The position numbers and the translations under genes are program-made. A model generated the notes under the pieces. The model was not told the DNA's origin. It worked only from the letters and a program-made list of their open reading frames with translations, and searched no databases. From Limiplasma sp048370855 (lineage in GTDB: Bacteria > Bacillota > Clostridia > Christensenellales > Aristaeellaceae), in NCBI GenBank assembly GCA_048370855.1, contig DBGEOK010000015.1, forward strand, positions 23,677 to 87,676: DNA of 64,000 nucleotides, in the 5' to 3' direction. This document shows, in pieces, positions 8,073 to 16,594 of the stretch (the first letter of the stretch is position 1; the number at the start of each line of letters is the position of its first letter).

Positions 8073-9620
8073 ATGAACAAAAAACGCCTGACGGCCATCC
8101 TGCTTGCAGGACCACTCGCCCTGGCGCTTTGCGCGTGCTCAAACGGCGGCGTCCCCGTGGCGGAAAACGCGCCGGAGCTTACGCTGCCGCCCGCCGTGAC
8201 GGAATACGTCGCCCCCATTGGCGACGCCGCGCTCGAGTTTACCGGGGACGCCACGCTGTTCCTGCCCCGGCATGACGGCACGCGGCTGGTAGCGGTCAAC
8301 ACGCAGGTATCCTTTTCCGCCGCGAGGCCGCACGCGGAAAGCCTGACGCGCGCGCTGCTCAACTACCCGGGCGACGGCGTGGCAAGCTCGCTGGGCGGCG
8401 GCGTCCGCCTCGCGCTCAACGGCGTCAATCCCGTAGAGGTAAGCCTTGGCGTGGCCACGGTCAACCTGGCCGCCTCCGCGCTGCAATTGGACCGAAGGGA
8501 CCTGTATATCGCCTGCCAAGCCATTGCGAACACGCTGACGGAGCTGTCGGAAATCAGCTATGTCAACGTGCTGGTCATGGACAAGCCCGTGGGCCTGGAT
8601 ATCGCCAATACCCTGCCGACGGGAACCTTCAGCCGGAGCGCCGGACAGGACGTCGGCGCCGTATATGAGCAGCTCCTCTCCCGACGGGTTCAGGCAGGCG
8701 AAAGCGCGGCGGAACGGCCCCTATCCTCTAACGTGACGCTTTACTTTCCGCTTTCCGGCACAGAGGGCGTAATGAGCGAGGTGCGCGCGATCTCCTTTGG
8801 AAACCAGGTGTTTTCAGACATGGTCGTGTCGATCCTTAGGGAGCTGGCCGCCGGGCCGCAGCAGGCCGTCGGCTCCCCGGCTTTGCCGCTGCTGGCCGAC
8901 CTGTTGACGCTCTCCCCCTCCCTGTCCTATTCGGAGGAAAACGGGGGCCAGATTATTTCGCTTCATTTCGCTTATAACCTGGACGAAATGCTGGAAGGCT
9001 ACGGCCTGACCCGCGCGCAAAGCATGGCGTCGCTGTGCTATACGCTGTGCACGTTTTTCCCCAACGCCGCCGGCATCAGCGTGACCATTGGCGACGCCGC
9101 CGTGACCACGCTCATGCTTACCGGCGACTTTGAAAGCTCGGTCAGCTTCTCCTACGGTATCCAGCGGCGCGCGGATTTCTCTCCGCTGCTGTACGACCGG
9201 GCCACGCTTTACTTTGCCGACGAGACCGGCCGGAAGCTGAAGGCGTCGGAACGGCCCGTTCCCTTCTATCAGCGCAGAAGCCCGCGCGCGCTGCTGGTCG
9301 AGCTTTCCAAGGGGCCTAAGCCCTACGACAGCGTTCCGGAGCTGCAGCCGGTGATGGCGCGGGACGCGCTGGCGGACGCTGATATCCTGGGCCTTGCGAT
9401 TGCCGACAGCACGCTGATTATCAACTTCGCGCCCAGCTTTTCCGGCGTGGGCGCGGGAATGGACGGGGAGCGGGAACGGCTGTTGGCCTATGCCATCGTC
9501 AACACCCTATGCTGCGATCCCCGCATCAAAAGCCTTTGTGCCTTTCTATCGGGCGCGCCCTTTGAGGGCTTCTCCGGGCAGATTTACTGGCCGGGCCGCT
9601 TTTATCCCCTTCCCGGATAG
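8073..9620 (+). CDS. Lipoprotein with tandem GerMN domains
   Basis: 515 residues. The signal ends with a lipobox L-A-L-C-A-C (cysteine near residue 20-22). Two GerMN-like units follow: about 60-185 (A-T-L-F-L-P, Y-V-N-V-L-V) and about 220-345 (V-T-L-Y-F-P-L, I-L-R-E-L-A-A-G-P-Q). A third related stretch near 375-490 begins A-T-L-Y-F-A-D. GerMN domains occur in germination and sporulation proteins and in some lipoproteins paired with two-component systems. GAAGGAGG lies 9 bases before the ATG. It ends the operon, with a terminator at 9674-9704. Confidence 0.83.
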   Translation: MNKKRLTAILLAGPLALALCACSNGGVPVAENAPELTLPPAVTEYVAPIGDAALEFTGDATLFLPRHDGTRLVAVNTQVSFSAARPHAESLTRALLNYPGDGVASSLGGGVRLALNGVNPVEVSLGVATVNLAASALQLDRRDLYIACQAIANTLTELSEISYVNVLVMDKPVGLDIANTLPTGTFSRSAGQDVGAVYEQLLSRRVQAGESAAERPLSSNVTLYFPLSGTEGVMSEVRAISFGNQVFSDMVVSILRELAAGPQQAVGSPALPLLADLLTLSPSLSYSEENGGQIISLHFAYNLDEMLEGYGLTRAQSMASLCYTLCTFFPNAAGISVTIGDAAVTTLMLTGDFESSVSFSYGIQRRADFSPLLYDRATLYFADETGRKLKASERPVPFYQRRSPRALLVELSKGPKPYDSVPELQPVMARDALADADILGLAIADSTLIINFAPSFSGVGAGMDGERERLLAYAIVNTLCCDPRIKSLCAFLSGAPFEGFSGQIYWPGRFYPLPG

Positions 9621-9673
9621 CCCGCAGTTGAAGCGGAATATCGTATGATTGGATTCGCAACGGGGTATCATTC

Positions 9674-9704
9674 AAACGGAAAGGCATGATCCTTCCGTTT
9701 TTTT
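9674..9704 (+). terminator. Rho-independent terminator of the two-component operon
   Basis: AAACGGAAAGG (9674-9684) pairs with CCTTCCGTTT (9691-9700), with one bulged base and a 6-base loop, followed by a run of T to 9704. Confidence 0.85.
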
Positions 9705-9767
9705 GTGCTATGGTGCAGCGGTGGGAAAGAATCCCATCAGCTTGATGCAAGAAAGGGAGATCGCGTG

Positions 9768-12410
9768 ATGGAATGGTTCCGGCAGAGCGTGGAACAAACC
9801 GCCGCCGAGCTCAGGACGGATGCAAAGCTCGGCCTGACTGCCGGCGAAGCCGCCCGTCGGCTCGAGCGGCACGGCAGGAACGAATTGAAGCAGGCCAAAA
9901 AGAAGAGCGTCTGGCAGATGTACCTGGAACAATTTAAAGATGTAATGGTGATCGTGCTGATTGCCGCGGCGCTCATTTCCGGCGTATTGCTTGGGGAATG
10001 GGTGGACGCGGCTATCATCCTTTTTGTCGTTCTGCTCAACGCCCTGCTGGGCGTCATCCAGGAAAACCGGGCGGAAAAATCGCTGGAGGCGCTGAAAAAG
10101 CTGTCCTCTCCCCACGCGAAGGTCAAGCGCGACGGCGCTGTGACGTCCGTGCCCGCCGCGGAGCTGACGCCGGGCGACGTGGTGATCCTGGAGGCGGGCG
10201 ATTATGTGTCCGCCGACATGCGCGTGACGGTTTCGGCGAACCTGAAGGTGGACGAAAGCGCGCTGACCGGCGAAAGCGAGCCTGTGGAAAAGCAGACCGC
10301 GCCGGTAGAGTCCCGGGACGGCGCGGACGTGCCCCTGGGCGACCGCAACAACCTGGTCTTCTCCGGCAGCCTGGTCACCTATGGCCGCGGAGAAGGCATT
10401 ATAACGGAAACAGGCATGAACACGCAGTTGGGCGCAATCGCGGGCATGCTCGGTAGCGAGGAAGGCGTGCAGACGCCCCTTCAGCGGCGCATGGCGGAGC
10501 TTGGCAAAAAGCTGGCCCTGCTGTGCCTTGGGGTTTGCGCGCTGGTATTCCTGGTCGGCGTCCTCTACGGGAACGACGCGGGCGAAATGTTTATGACCGC
10601 CATCAGCCTCGCCGTGGCGGCCATTCCCGAGGGGCTTTTGGCTATCGTCACCATCGTGCTGGCCATTGGGGTACAGCAGATGATCGCGCAGAACGCGATT
10701 ATCCGCCGCCTCCCCGCCGTGGAGACCCTTGGCAGCGCCACGGTGATCTGCTCGGATAAAACGGGCACGCTGACCATGAACAAAATGACGGTGGTGGCCG
10801 CCAGCGCGCCCTTCCAGGTAACGGACGCGGCCGTTCTTACGCTTTCGGAGCCGTTTGCCAACGCCCTGGCGCTATGCAACGACGCCCAGCCCGCTACGGA
10901 CGAGCAGGGCAACCCTGTCTTTACCGGCGACCCGACCGAAACGGCCCTGCTTGACTTTGTCAAAAGCAAGGGGATTGAAAAAGCCGCGCTGGAAAGCGCG
11001 CTGCCCCGCGAGGACGAGCTGCCGTTCGACAGCGACGTGAAGCGGATGACGACCGTACACCGGCGTGACGGCGGCTTTGCGACCTATACCAAGGGCGGTT
11101 TAGACGAGGTGCTGACGCTGTGTACGCAAATTTTCGAGGATGGAAAGGCGCGCCCGCTGACGGACGGAGACCGGGAAAGGCTCCAGGCCTCCGCCAATGA
11201 GATGGCGTCCTCGGCGCTTCGCGTGCTGGCCTTTGCCGCCGGAGAGGTCGAAAGGCTGGCCGACGCCGGAAACCGGGCCCACTACGAAAGCGGGCTTACC
11301 TTCGTGGGCCTTGCCGGCATGATAGACCCGCCGCGTCCCACGGCGCGCGACGCGGTGGAAAAATGCAAGCGCGCGGGCATCAAGCCCGTCATGATCACGG
11401 GCGACCACAGGGTAACGGCCAGCGCCATCGCCAGCGAGCTGGGTATCCTTTCCAAGGGCGACCGCGTCATCACGGGGCAGGAGCTGGAGCGCATGGACGA
11501 CGACCGCCTGCGCGAGGAGGTCCGCAACATCGCCGTATACGCCCGCGTATCCCCCGAGCACAAGGTGCGCATCGTGAAGGCATGGCAAAGCTACGGCGAC
11601 GTGGTAGCCATGACGGGAGACGGCGTCAACGACGCCCCCGCCCTGAAGCGCGCGGATATCGGCATCGCCATGGGCATGAACGGCACGGAGGTCAGCAAGG
11701 AGGCCGCCGCCATGATCCTCACGGACGATAACTTTGCCACCATTGTGGGCGCGGTTTCCCAAGGGCGCACCATTTACGCCAATATCCTCAAAGCCATTCA
11801 GTTTCTGCTCAGCTCCAACCTGGGCGAAATCCTGGTGATCTTCCTCGCCACGCTGTTGAATTGGGGAACCCCGCTTCTGCCCATTCACATCCTCTGGGTC
11901 AACCTGATTACCGATACGCTTCCGGCCCTGGCGCTGGGCATGGAGCCGGCGGAGCCGGATGTGATGGACGCGCCGCCGCGCGACCCCAAAAGCCCGATCT
12001 TCAGCAAGCCGCTGCTGTTCCGCGTATGCTACCAGGGCCTGATGGTAGCCGCGCTGTCCCTGTGCGCGTTTCTCGTGGGCGCGAGGATCAGCCCGGATAC
12101 GGGCCACACCATGGCGTTTGCGGTGCTGGCCATGTCGCAGCTTGTGCATGCCTTTAACCTTCGCAGCAATACGCACTCCGCGTTTTCGCGCGGCAGGCTG
12201 AATAAATGGATGCTTCCCGCGTTCTTCGGCGGGCTGGCGCTTCAGCTTGGCGTATTGCTGATTCCCTTCCTGATGGACCTGTTCCGTGTGGTTCCCCTCA
12301 CGCTGATGCAATGGCTGCTGGTAGCCGTGCTCAGTATCGCCCCCCTGACCATCGTGGAGCTGTTCAAGGCGCTTGGCTGGACGGGCGAAAGCCGCTGCAA
12401 GCGGAGTTGA
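9768..12410 (+). CDS. Calcium-type (P2A) cation-transporting P-type ATPase
   Basis: 880 residues. The phosphorylation motif D-K-T-G-T-L-T is at Asp330. Other family landmarks are the actuator loop L-T-G-E-S-E, membrane helix 4 with I-P-E-G-L, the nucleotide-binding domain, T-G-D-G-V-N-D-A-P-A in the P-domain, and helix 6 N-L-I-T-D with L-A-L-G-M-E-P. The acidic I-P-E-G and N-L-x-T-D residues are those that bind Ca2+ in SERCA and bacterial LMCA1-type pumps, so calcium export is the best guess; other divalent cations are possible. The ATG at 9768 follows AAGGGAGA at 7 bases. It is a single-gene unit. Confidence 0.93.
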   Translation: MEWFRQSVEQTAAELRTDAKLGLTAGEAARRLERHGRNELKQAKKKSVWQMYLEQFKDVMVIVLIAAALISGVLLGEWVDAAIILFVVLLNALLGVIQENRAEKSLEALKKLSSPHAKVKRDGAVTSVPAAELTPGDVVILEAGDYVSADMRVTVSANLKVDESALTGESEPVEKQTAPVESRDGADVPLGDRNNLVFSGSLVTYGRGEGIITETGMNTQLGAIAGMLGSEEGVQTPLQRRMAELGKKLALLCLGVCALVFLVGVLYGNDAGEMFMTAISLAVAAIPEGLLAIVTIVLAIGVQQMIAQNAIIRRLPAVETLGSATVICSDKTGTLTMNKMTVVAASAPFQVTDAAVLTLSEPFANALALCNDAQPATDEQGNPVFTGDPTETALLDFVKSKGIEKAALESALPREDELPFDSDVKRMTTVHRRDGGFATYTKGGLDEVLTLCTQIFEDGKARPLTDGDRERLQASANEMASSALRVLAFAAGEVERLADAGNRAHYESGLTFVGLAGMIDPPRPTARDAVEKCKRAGIKPVMITGDHRVTASAIASELGILSKGDRVITGQELERMDDDRLREEVRNIAVYARVSPEHKVRIVKAWQSYGDVVAMTGDGVNDAPALKRADIGIAMGMNGTEVSKEAAAMILTDDNFATIVGAVSQGRTIYANILKAIQFLLSSNLGEILVIFLATLLNWGTPLLPIHILWVNLITDTLPALALGMEPAEPDVMDAPPRDPKSPIFSKPLLFRVCYQGLMVAALSLCAFLVGARISPDTGHTMAFAVLAMSQLVHAFNLRSNTHSAFSRGRLNKWMLPAFFGGLALQLGVLLIPFLMDLFRVVPLTLMQWLLVAVLSIAPLTIVELFKALGWTGESRCKRS

Positions 12411-12509
12411 GGCTGCTTTATCCCTTCGCGGGCGTTTTGCTGGCGGAGGAACGGCTTGGCGCTGTTTCACAAGCGCGAGCTTTCCGGATGCGCTAGTGAA
12501 ACAGCCAAC

Positions 12510-12550
12510 AAAAAACCGCTGACAAGCGACACTTGAAAGCGGTTTTTTTT
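12510..12550. terminator. Bidirectional terminator
   Basis: AAAAAACCGCT (12510-12520) pairs with AGCGGTTTTTTTT (12538-12550). The plus strand ends in eight T, and the minus strand ends in six T, so it can serve both the ATPase gene and the isomerase-like gene coming from the right. An additional long stem with GTTTCAC/GTGAAAC arms lies at about 12464-12503. The rest of 12411-12678 holds the repeat below and no gene. Confidence 0.85.
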
Positions 12551-12590
12551 GTACGGCTTTTTGAATGACGGGACTTATACGGCATCCCCC

Positions 12591-12651
12591 AAAAGGGGTT
12601 CCCGGGAGCGAAGCCTTCAGGCGGCGGGCTCGGGAGGCCGCGCCTCTCAAC
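12591..12651 (-). repeat. Copy 2 of the 61-bp dispersed two-hairpin repeat
   Basis: Read on the minus strand this aligns without gaps to 1313-1373 at 49 of 61 positions. One stem base pair changes from A-T to G-C in both arms and several changes give G-U pairs, but two or three pairs are lost, so the structure is only partly kept. It lies 28 bases beyond the 3' end of the isomerase-like gene. Confidence 0.75.
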
Positions 12652-12678
12652 ATACCCGCCCGCCGTCTGCGCGCGCCC

Positions 12679-13482
12679 TCAAAGGGTTCGCATATAATTG
12701 GCGTAATGCGCAAACACGATGCCGGGCTCCTCCAGCGTGGTATCCCAGCGCTTGACCCATTCCAGGGAGTAGAAGCCCTGATAGCCGCCCTCCTTGAGCA
12801 CGCGGACAATATCGCCCAGGGGCACGTCCCCAAAGCCGGGCAGGGTATAGCGATAGCCCTCGTCCGTGGCGGCGCTGTCCTTAAAATGCGTATGACAAAG
12901 CCAGGGGCGAAGGTTTTGGAAGGTTGTCTCGGGCTTCTCATGCATGAAGCGGTAGGGGTGATGCACATCCCAAAGCGCGCCTACGCCCTCACAACTGACG
13001 GTGCTTAAAAGCCGGGCCAGCCGCTCGCTGTCGCTCCAAACCCCGTGCGTCTCGATGAGCACCTTAACGCCGTGCTCCATCGCGTAATGGCCCAGCTCCA
13101 CCGCGCGCGAACGCACATATCCCTCGTCCACGGAGCCTACGGGCTGCGGCACGGGCGCGGTCGCCATCACGCGCACATAGGGCGCGGACAGCTTTTCCGC
13201 AAGCCGTACATAAGCCTTGATTTCCTCGTTCACAGCCGCCTCGGTTTCCCGCAGGTGGATACAGCAGTCGCTGTCAAGGCAGGGAATCGTCAGACCCAGC
13301 CGCTTCAGCTCCGCCTTTGTTTTTACAATGTTGTCGTCTGAGAAGGCGGGAATGCTCGGCACGGAAATATCCTTCCCCACGCCGCGCACCTCGACGCCGC
13401 CATAACCCAGGTCGCAGGCCGTCGCGGTGATCTCCTGCCAGCTCCAGCGCGGGCATCCGAGGGTGGAAAAGCAGATTCTCAT
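12679..13482 (-). CDS. Sugar phosphate isomerase/epimerase-like TIM barrel protein
   Basis: 267 residues of the xylose isomerase-like (AP endonuclease 2) fold. Likely metal ligands on successive strands are the Glu of I-E-T-H-G, the Asp/His of W-D-V-H-H, the His of H-T-H-F-K-D and the Glu of S-L-E-W-V near the C-terminus. Such proteins isomerise or epimerise sugars, inositols or hydroxy-acids using a divalent metal. No neighbouring sugar genes narrow the substrate. The ATG has an AAGGAG site about 11 bases upstream. Its promoter overlaps that of the divergent CapA-like gene. Confidence 0.85.
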   Translation of the reverse strand: MRICFSTLGCPRWSWQEITATACDLGYGGVEVRGVGKDISVPSIPAFSDDNIVKTKAELKRLGLTIPCLDSDCCIHLRETEAAVNEEIKAYVRLAEKLSAPYVRVMATAPVPQPVGSVDEGYVRSRAVELGHYAMEHGVKVLIETHGVWSDSERLARLLSTVSCEGVGALWDVHHPYRFMHEKPETTFQNLRPWLCHTHFKDSAATDEGYRYTLPGFGDVPLGDIVRVLKEGGYQGFYSLEWVKRWDTTLEEPGIVFAHYANYMRTL

Positions 13483-13499
13483 AGGCCTTACTCCTTATC

Positions 13500-13528
13500 T
13501 TGCATATCTTTTAGGGATATGATATCAT
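13500..13528 (+). promoter_or_regulatory. Rightward promoter of the CapA-like gene
   Basis: TTGCAT (13500-13505), 17 bases, TATCAT (13523-13528). The -10 box shares the palindrome ATGATATCAT (13519-13528) with the opposite promoter. Confidence 0.6.
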
Positions 13529-13547
13529 TGCAGCATCGGTTGGTCAA
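13519..13547 (-). promoter_or_regulatory. Leftward promoter of the isomerase-like gene
   Basis: Minus strand: TTGACC (13547-13542), 17 bases, TATCAT (13524-13519). It lies about 37 bases ahead of the gene start. The two -10 boxes overlap by two bases on opposite strands. Confidence 0.68.
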
Positions 13548-13606
13548 GAAAAACCTTTGCTGGCTTCAGGCTCAGCGATCAGAGGGCGCGGAACGGAGGC
13601 GGGTGC

Positions 13607-14932
13607 ATGGCGAGGCGCAGGCGGGTCCGGCGGCGGGGCGTTTCCCCCGGCACCGTCATTATGCTGACGCTCACGGCGCTTGTATTGGCCGGGTTTTGCG
13701 TGCTCATGCCAAAGCTGACGGGCAATGTGGACGTGCGCGTGGACGCGGCTGAGCTGGCGGTGGCCATCGACAGCTCTCTTTCGCAGATCGCCGCCTCGTC
13801 CGCAGGGCGGCGGACGGCCGCCAAGGAGGCGCCCCAAGCCACCATTCTGCCCCCGGAAAGCCTGGCGACCGCTATTCCCGTCACCGAGCCGCCCAAGCTT
13901 TCCTTTTCCCTCTGCGCCGCCGGCAGCATTAAAATCAACTCCAGCGTGCAAAAAGCCCTGACGGACGATACCGGCTATCGCTTTCCCATCCTGTTTGACC
14001 AGCTTGGCGGCGCGATGAACGCCGACCTAAGCATCGCCACGCTTGAAAACAATGTGATTTCAACCGCCAAGCTCACCGACTCAAACCTTCCCGCGGACGC
14101 GCTGAGCGCCATTCAGGGCGCGGGCGTCAACGCCCTTTGCATCGGGTATTACGGCGCGCTGGACGGCGGCGTCAGCGGCCTTACGGAAACCAAGCAAAGC
14201 ATCATATCCGCGGGCATGACGCCCTACGGAGCCTTTGCCAGCGAGGAGGAGCGCGGCAAGACCGTCCTGCTGAGCGCAAACGGCGTCACAGTCGCGTTGC
14301 TGAGCTTCCAAAACGAGCTGAGCGCCGCCGGAAAGAAGCGCACCAGCAAGGAGGAGCAAGCCTTTGTGGTGGCAAGCCAGCAGCTTCCCACCATCGCGGC
14401 GGACATCGCAAGCGCGCGGGAGGCGGGGGCCCAGGTCGTCGTGGTTTCCCTCTGCTGGGGAAAGGTCGGCGCAAACGCTCCCACCGCCACCCAAAAGGAG
14501 CTTGCACAGGGAATCGCCGACGCGGGCGCGGACATTATTCTCGGCACTCATTCCGGCGCGCTGCAGCCGGTGCAAATTTTAACCGCGGACCGGGGAGACG
14601 GCAAATACCATCCGGTGCTGTGCGCCTATTCGCTGGGCAACCTTTTCACCTATGACCGGGAAAAGCGCTCCGGCCTGGCCAGCATCCTGCTGCGCGCGGA
14701 GGTGGTATACGACGCGGGCAGCGGTACCGTGGCCTTTGACAACCTCTCCTATACCCCCACCTATTCCTGGCGTGACAAGGAGGATGGGAAAACGCGGTAC
14801 CGCGTGCTCCTCAACAACGGCAGCTACCCGGAATTTGTGGACAAGGACCAGCGCGGCGTGATGGAACGGTGCCTGAAAACCGTGGAGGACGTCATGGCGG
14901 ATACGCCGGTTCCGGCCAAGCAATCAAACTGA
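13607..14932 (+). CDS. CapA-like (poly-gamma-glutamate biosynthesis fold) membrane-anchored protein, metal site degenerate
   Basis: 441 residues. A very basic start (M-A-R-R-R-R) and one hydrophobic helix (about 15-36) form a signal anchor, and the rest should be extracellular. The domain from about 98 to 375 matches the CapA/PGA_cap metallophosphatase-like fold through G-A-D-I-I-L-G-T-H and the Y-S-L-G-N-L-F block. Several positions that bind metal in CapA look replaced: the first strand reads A-A-G-S where G-D is usual, C-W-G stands for H-W-G, and H-S-G stands for H-P-H. It may therefore be a non-catalytic member. GGAGG precedes the ATG. Strong terminator downstream. Confidence 0.8.
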   Translation: MARRRRVRRRGVSPGTVIMLTLTALVLAGFCVLMPKLTGNVDVRVDAAELAVAIDSSLSQIAASSAGRRTAAKEAPQATILPPESLATAIPVTEPPKLSFSLCAAGSIKINSSVQKALTDDTGYRFPILFDQLGGAMNADLSIATLENNVISTAKLTDSNLPADALSAIQGAGVNALCIGYYGALDGGVSGLTETKQSIISAGMTPYGAFASEEERGKTVLLSANGVTVALLSFQNELSAAGKKRTSKEEQAFVVASQQLPTIAADIASAREAGAQVVVVSLCWGKVGANAPTATQKELAQGIADAGADIILGTHSGALQPVQILTADRGDGKYHPVLCAYSLGNLFTYDREKRSGLASILLRAEVVYDAGSGTVAFDNLSYTPTYSWRDKEDGKTRYRVLLNNGSYPEFVDKDQRGVMERCLKTVEDVMADTPVPAKQSN

Positions 14933-14957
14933 CGAGGCTTCGCCTCTGCCTATAGTA

Positions 14958-15003
14958 AAACGCGGGATTCTCCAGGCAGCGCGCCATGGAGAATCCCGCG
15001 TTT
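14958..15003. terminator. Bidirectional terminator with perfect 17-bp stem
   Basis: 14958-14974 pairs perfectly with 14987-15003 around a 12-base loop that can pair further. It separates the convergent CapA-like gene and gpmI. The flanking A and T runs are short (AAA/TTT within the stem). Confidence 0.8.
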
Positions 15004-15032
15004 GTGAACCCGTGAACGCGTTGTCTGCGCCG

Positions 15033-16577
15033 TCAGCGCTCAAGCAAGGATACGCCCGTCATATCATGCGGAACCGGAAGCCCCATACTGTCCAGCATGG
15101 TAGGCGCGATATCGGCCAGCCGACCGTTTGGACGAAGCCTTCTGCCGACCAAATCCGCCCCCACCGCGATGAAGGGAACGGGATTGGTCGTATGGGCGGT
15201 AAACGGCTCGCCCGTTTCGGGGTCGACCATCTGATCGGCGTTTCCGTGATCCGCGGTCACAAAGGCGCGGCCGCCGTTGCGGAGGATAGCCGATACCACC
15301 TGATCCACGCACTCGTCCACGGCGGCGACGGCCTTCATAGCCGCCTCCATTACGCCCGTGTGACCGACCATGTCGCAGTTGGCAAAGTTGAGGATCATCA
15401 CGTCGTACTTTTTCTCGTTAATCAGCTCTACGGCCTTTTCGGCAATCTCATAGGCGCTCATCTCGGGCTTCAGGTCGAACGTAGCCACCTTGGAGGAGGG
15501 GATGAGCACGCGATCCTCCCCGTCGTTGGGCTTTTCCACGCCGCCGTTGAAGAAGAAGGTGACGTGCGCGTATTTTTGCGTTTCCGCAATGCGGAGCTGC
15601 GTTTTCCCCAGGCGGGAAAGGTATTCCCCCAGGGTATTCTCCAGCGTTTCCGGCGGGTTAACGATCTCCAGGCCGGTAAAGGTTTCATCATACTGCGTCA
15701 TCGACACAAAGCGGACGGGGAAATACCCCCTGCCCCGGCTGAAGCCGTCGAAATCCGGCAGAATGAAGGCGCGCGTTAGCTGCCGTGCCCGGTCCGGACG
15801 GAAGTTAAAGAAGATCACGCTATCCTGCTCGTTAATCACCGCCACAGGAGCGTCGTTTTCAAGCACCACGGTGGGCTTGACAAATTCGTCGGTTTCCCCC
15901 TTGGCGTAGCTCCGCTCCACGGCCTTGATGGCGGAGGGGGCGGTTTCTCCCTGGCCCAGAACCATCGCGTCGTATGCCTTTTGAACGCGGTCCCACAGGT
16001 TGTCGCGGTCCATAGCCCAATAGCGGCCCATCACGGTCGCAATCCTGCCAACGCCGATTTCCTTCAGCTTGGCTTCCAGCTCCCGCACGTACTCGATCCC
16101 GCTGGAGGGCGGCACGTCGCGGCCGTCCAGGAAGCAGTGGACATATACATCCTTTACGCCGCGCTGCCTGCACATCTCCAAAAGAGCGTAAAGATGGGTG
16201 TTATGGCTGTGGACCCCGCCGTCGCTGAGCAGGCCCATCAGATGAACGGCCTTGCCCGATTCCCTCGCGGCGTCCATCGCGCGGATGAGGGGCTTCTTTT
16301 GAAAGAACGCGCCGTCCCGGATGTCCTTCGTAATGCGCGTAAGCTCCTGATACACGATGCGCCCGGCGCCCAAATTCAGGTGTCCGACCTCGCTGTTGCC
16401 CATCTGGCCGTCCGGCAGGCCGACGTCCATTCCGCTGGCGCCCAACTGCGTATGCGGGTATTTCTCCAGCAGCCGGTCCAGATGGGGCGTACCCTGCTGA
16501 TAAATCGCATTCCCCTCATGCGCGGGGTTCAGGCCGAAGCCGTCCATGATGATAAGCGCCGTCATGGTTTTGTCCAT
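15033..16577 (-). CDS. gpmI: 2,3-bisphosphoglycerate-independent phosphoglycerate mutase
   Basis: 514 residues, the normal length. It interconverts 3- and 2-phosphoglycerate in the cytoplasm with two manganese ions. The catalytic serine is Ser62 in M-G-N-S-E-V-G-H, and the metal-binding D-G-F-G (residue 12 on) and T-A-D-H-G-N-A-D near the C-terminus are present. The start at 16577 follows AAAGGAG with a rather long 12-base spacing. It is the last gene of the cggR operon, 17 bases after tpiA. Confidence 0.97.
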   Translation of the reverse strand: MDKTMTALIIMDGFGLNPAHEGNAIYQQGTPHLDRLLEKYPHTQLGASGMDVGLPDGQMGNSEVGHLNLGAGRIVYQELTRITKDIRDGAFFQKKPLIRAMDAARESGKAVHLMGLLSDGGVHSHNTHLYALLEMCRQRGVKDVYVHCFLDGRDVPPSSGIEYVRELEAKLKEIGVGRIATVMGRYWAMDRDNLWDRVQKAYDAMVLGQGETAPSAIKAVERSYAKGETDEFVKPTVVLENDAPVAVINEQDSVIFFNFRPDRARQLTRAFILPDFDGFSRGRGYFPVRFVSMTQYDETFTGLEIVNPPETLENTLGEYLSRLGKTQLRIAETQKYAHVTFFFNGGVEKPNDGEDRVLIPSSKVATFDLKPEMSAYEIAEKAVELINEKKYDVMILNFANCDMVGHTGVMEAAMKAVAAVDECVDQVVSAILRNGGRAFVTADHGNADQMVDPETGEPFTAHTTNPVPFIAVGADLVGRRLRPNGRLADIAPTMLDSMGLPVPHDMTGVSLLER

Positions 16578-16594
16578 CTTGCTTGCCTGCTCCT

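Noticed and set aside
11100..12968. A 622-codon minus-strand open frame over the P-type ATPase
   Set aside because: It is antisense to a gene with every P-type ATPase motif intact, has no ribosome site, and its protein is Arg/His/Gly-rich as expected of a GC-rich shadow frame.
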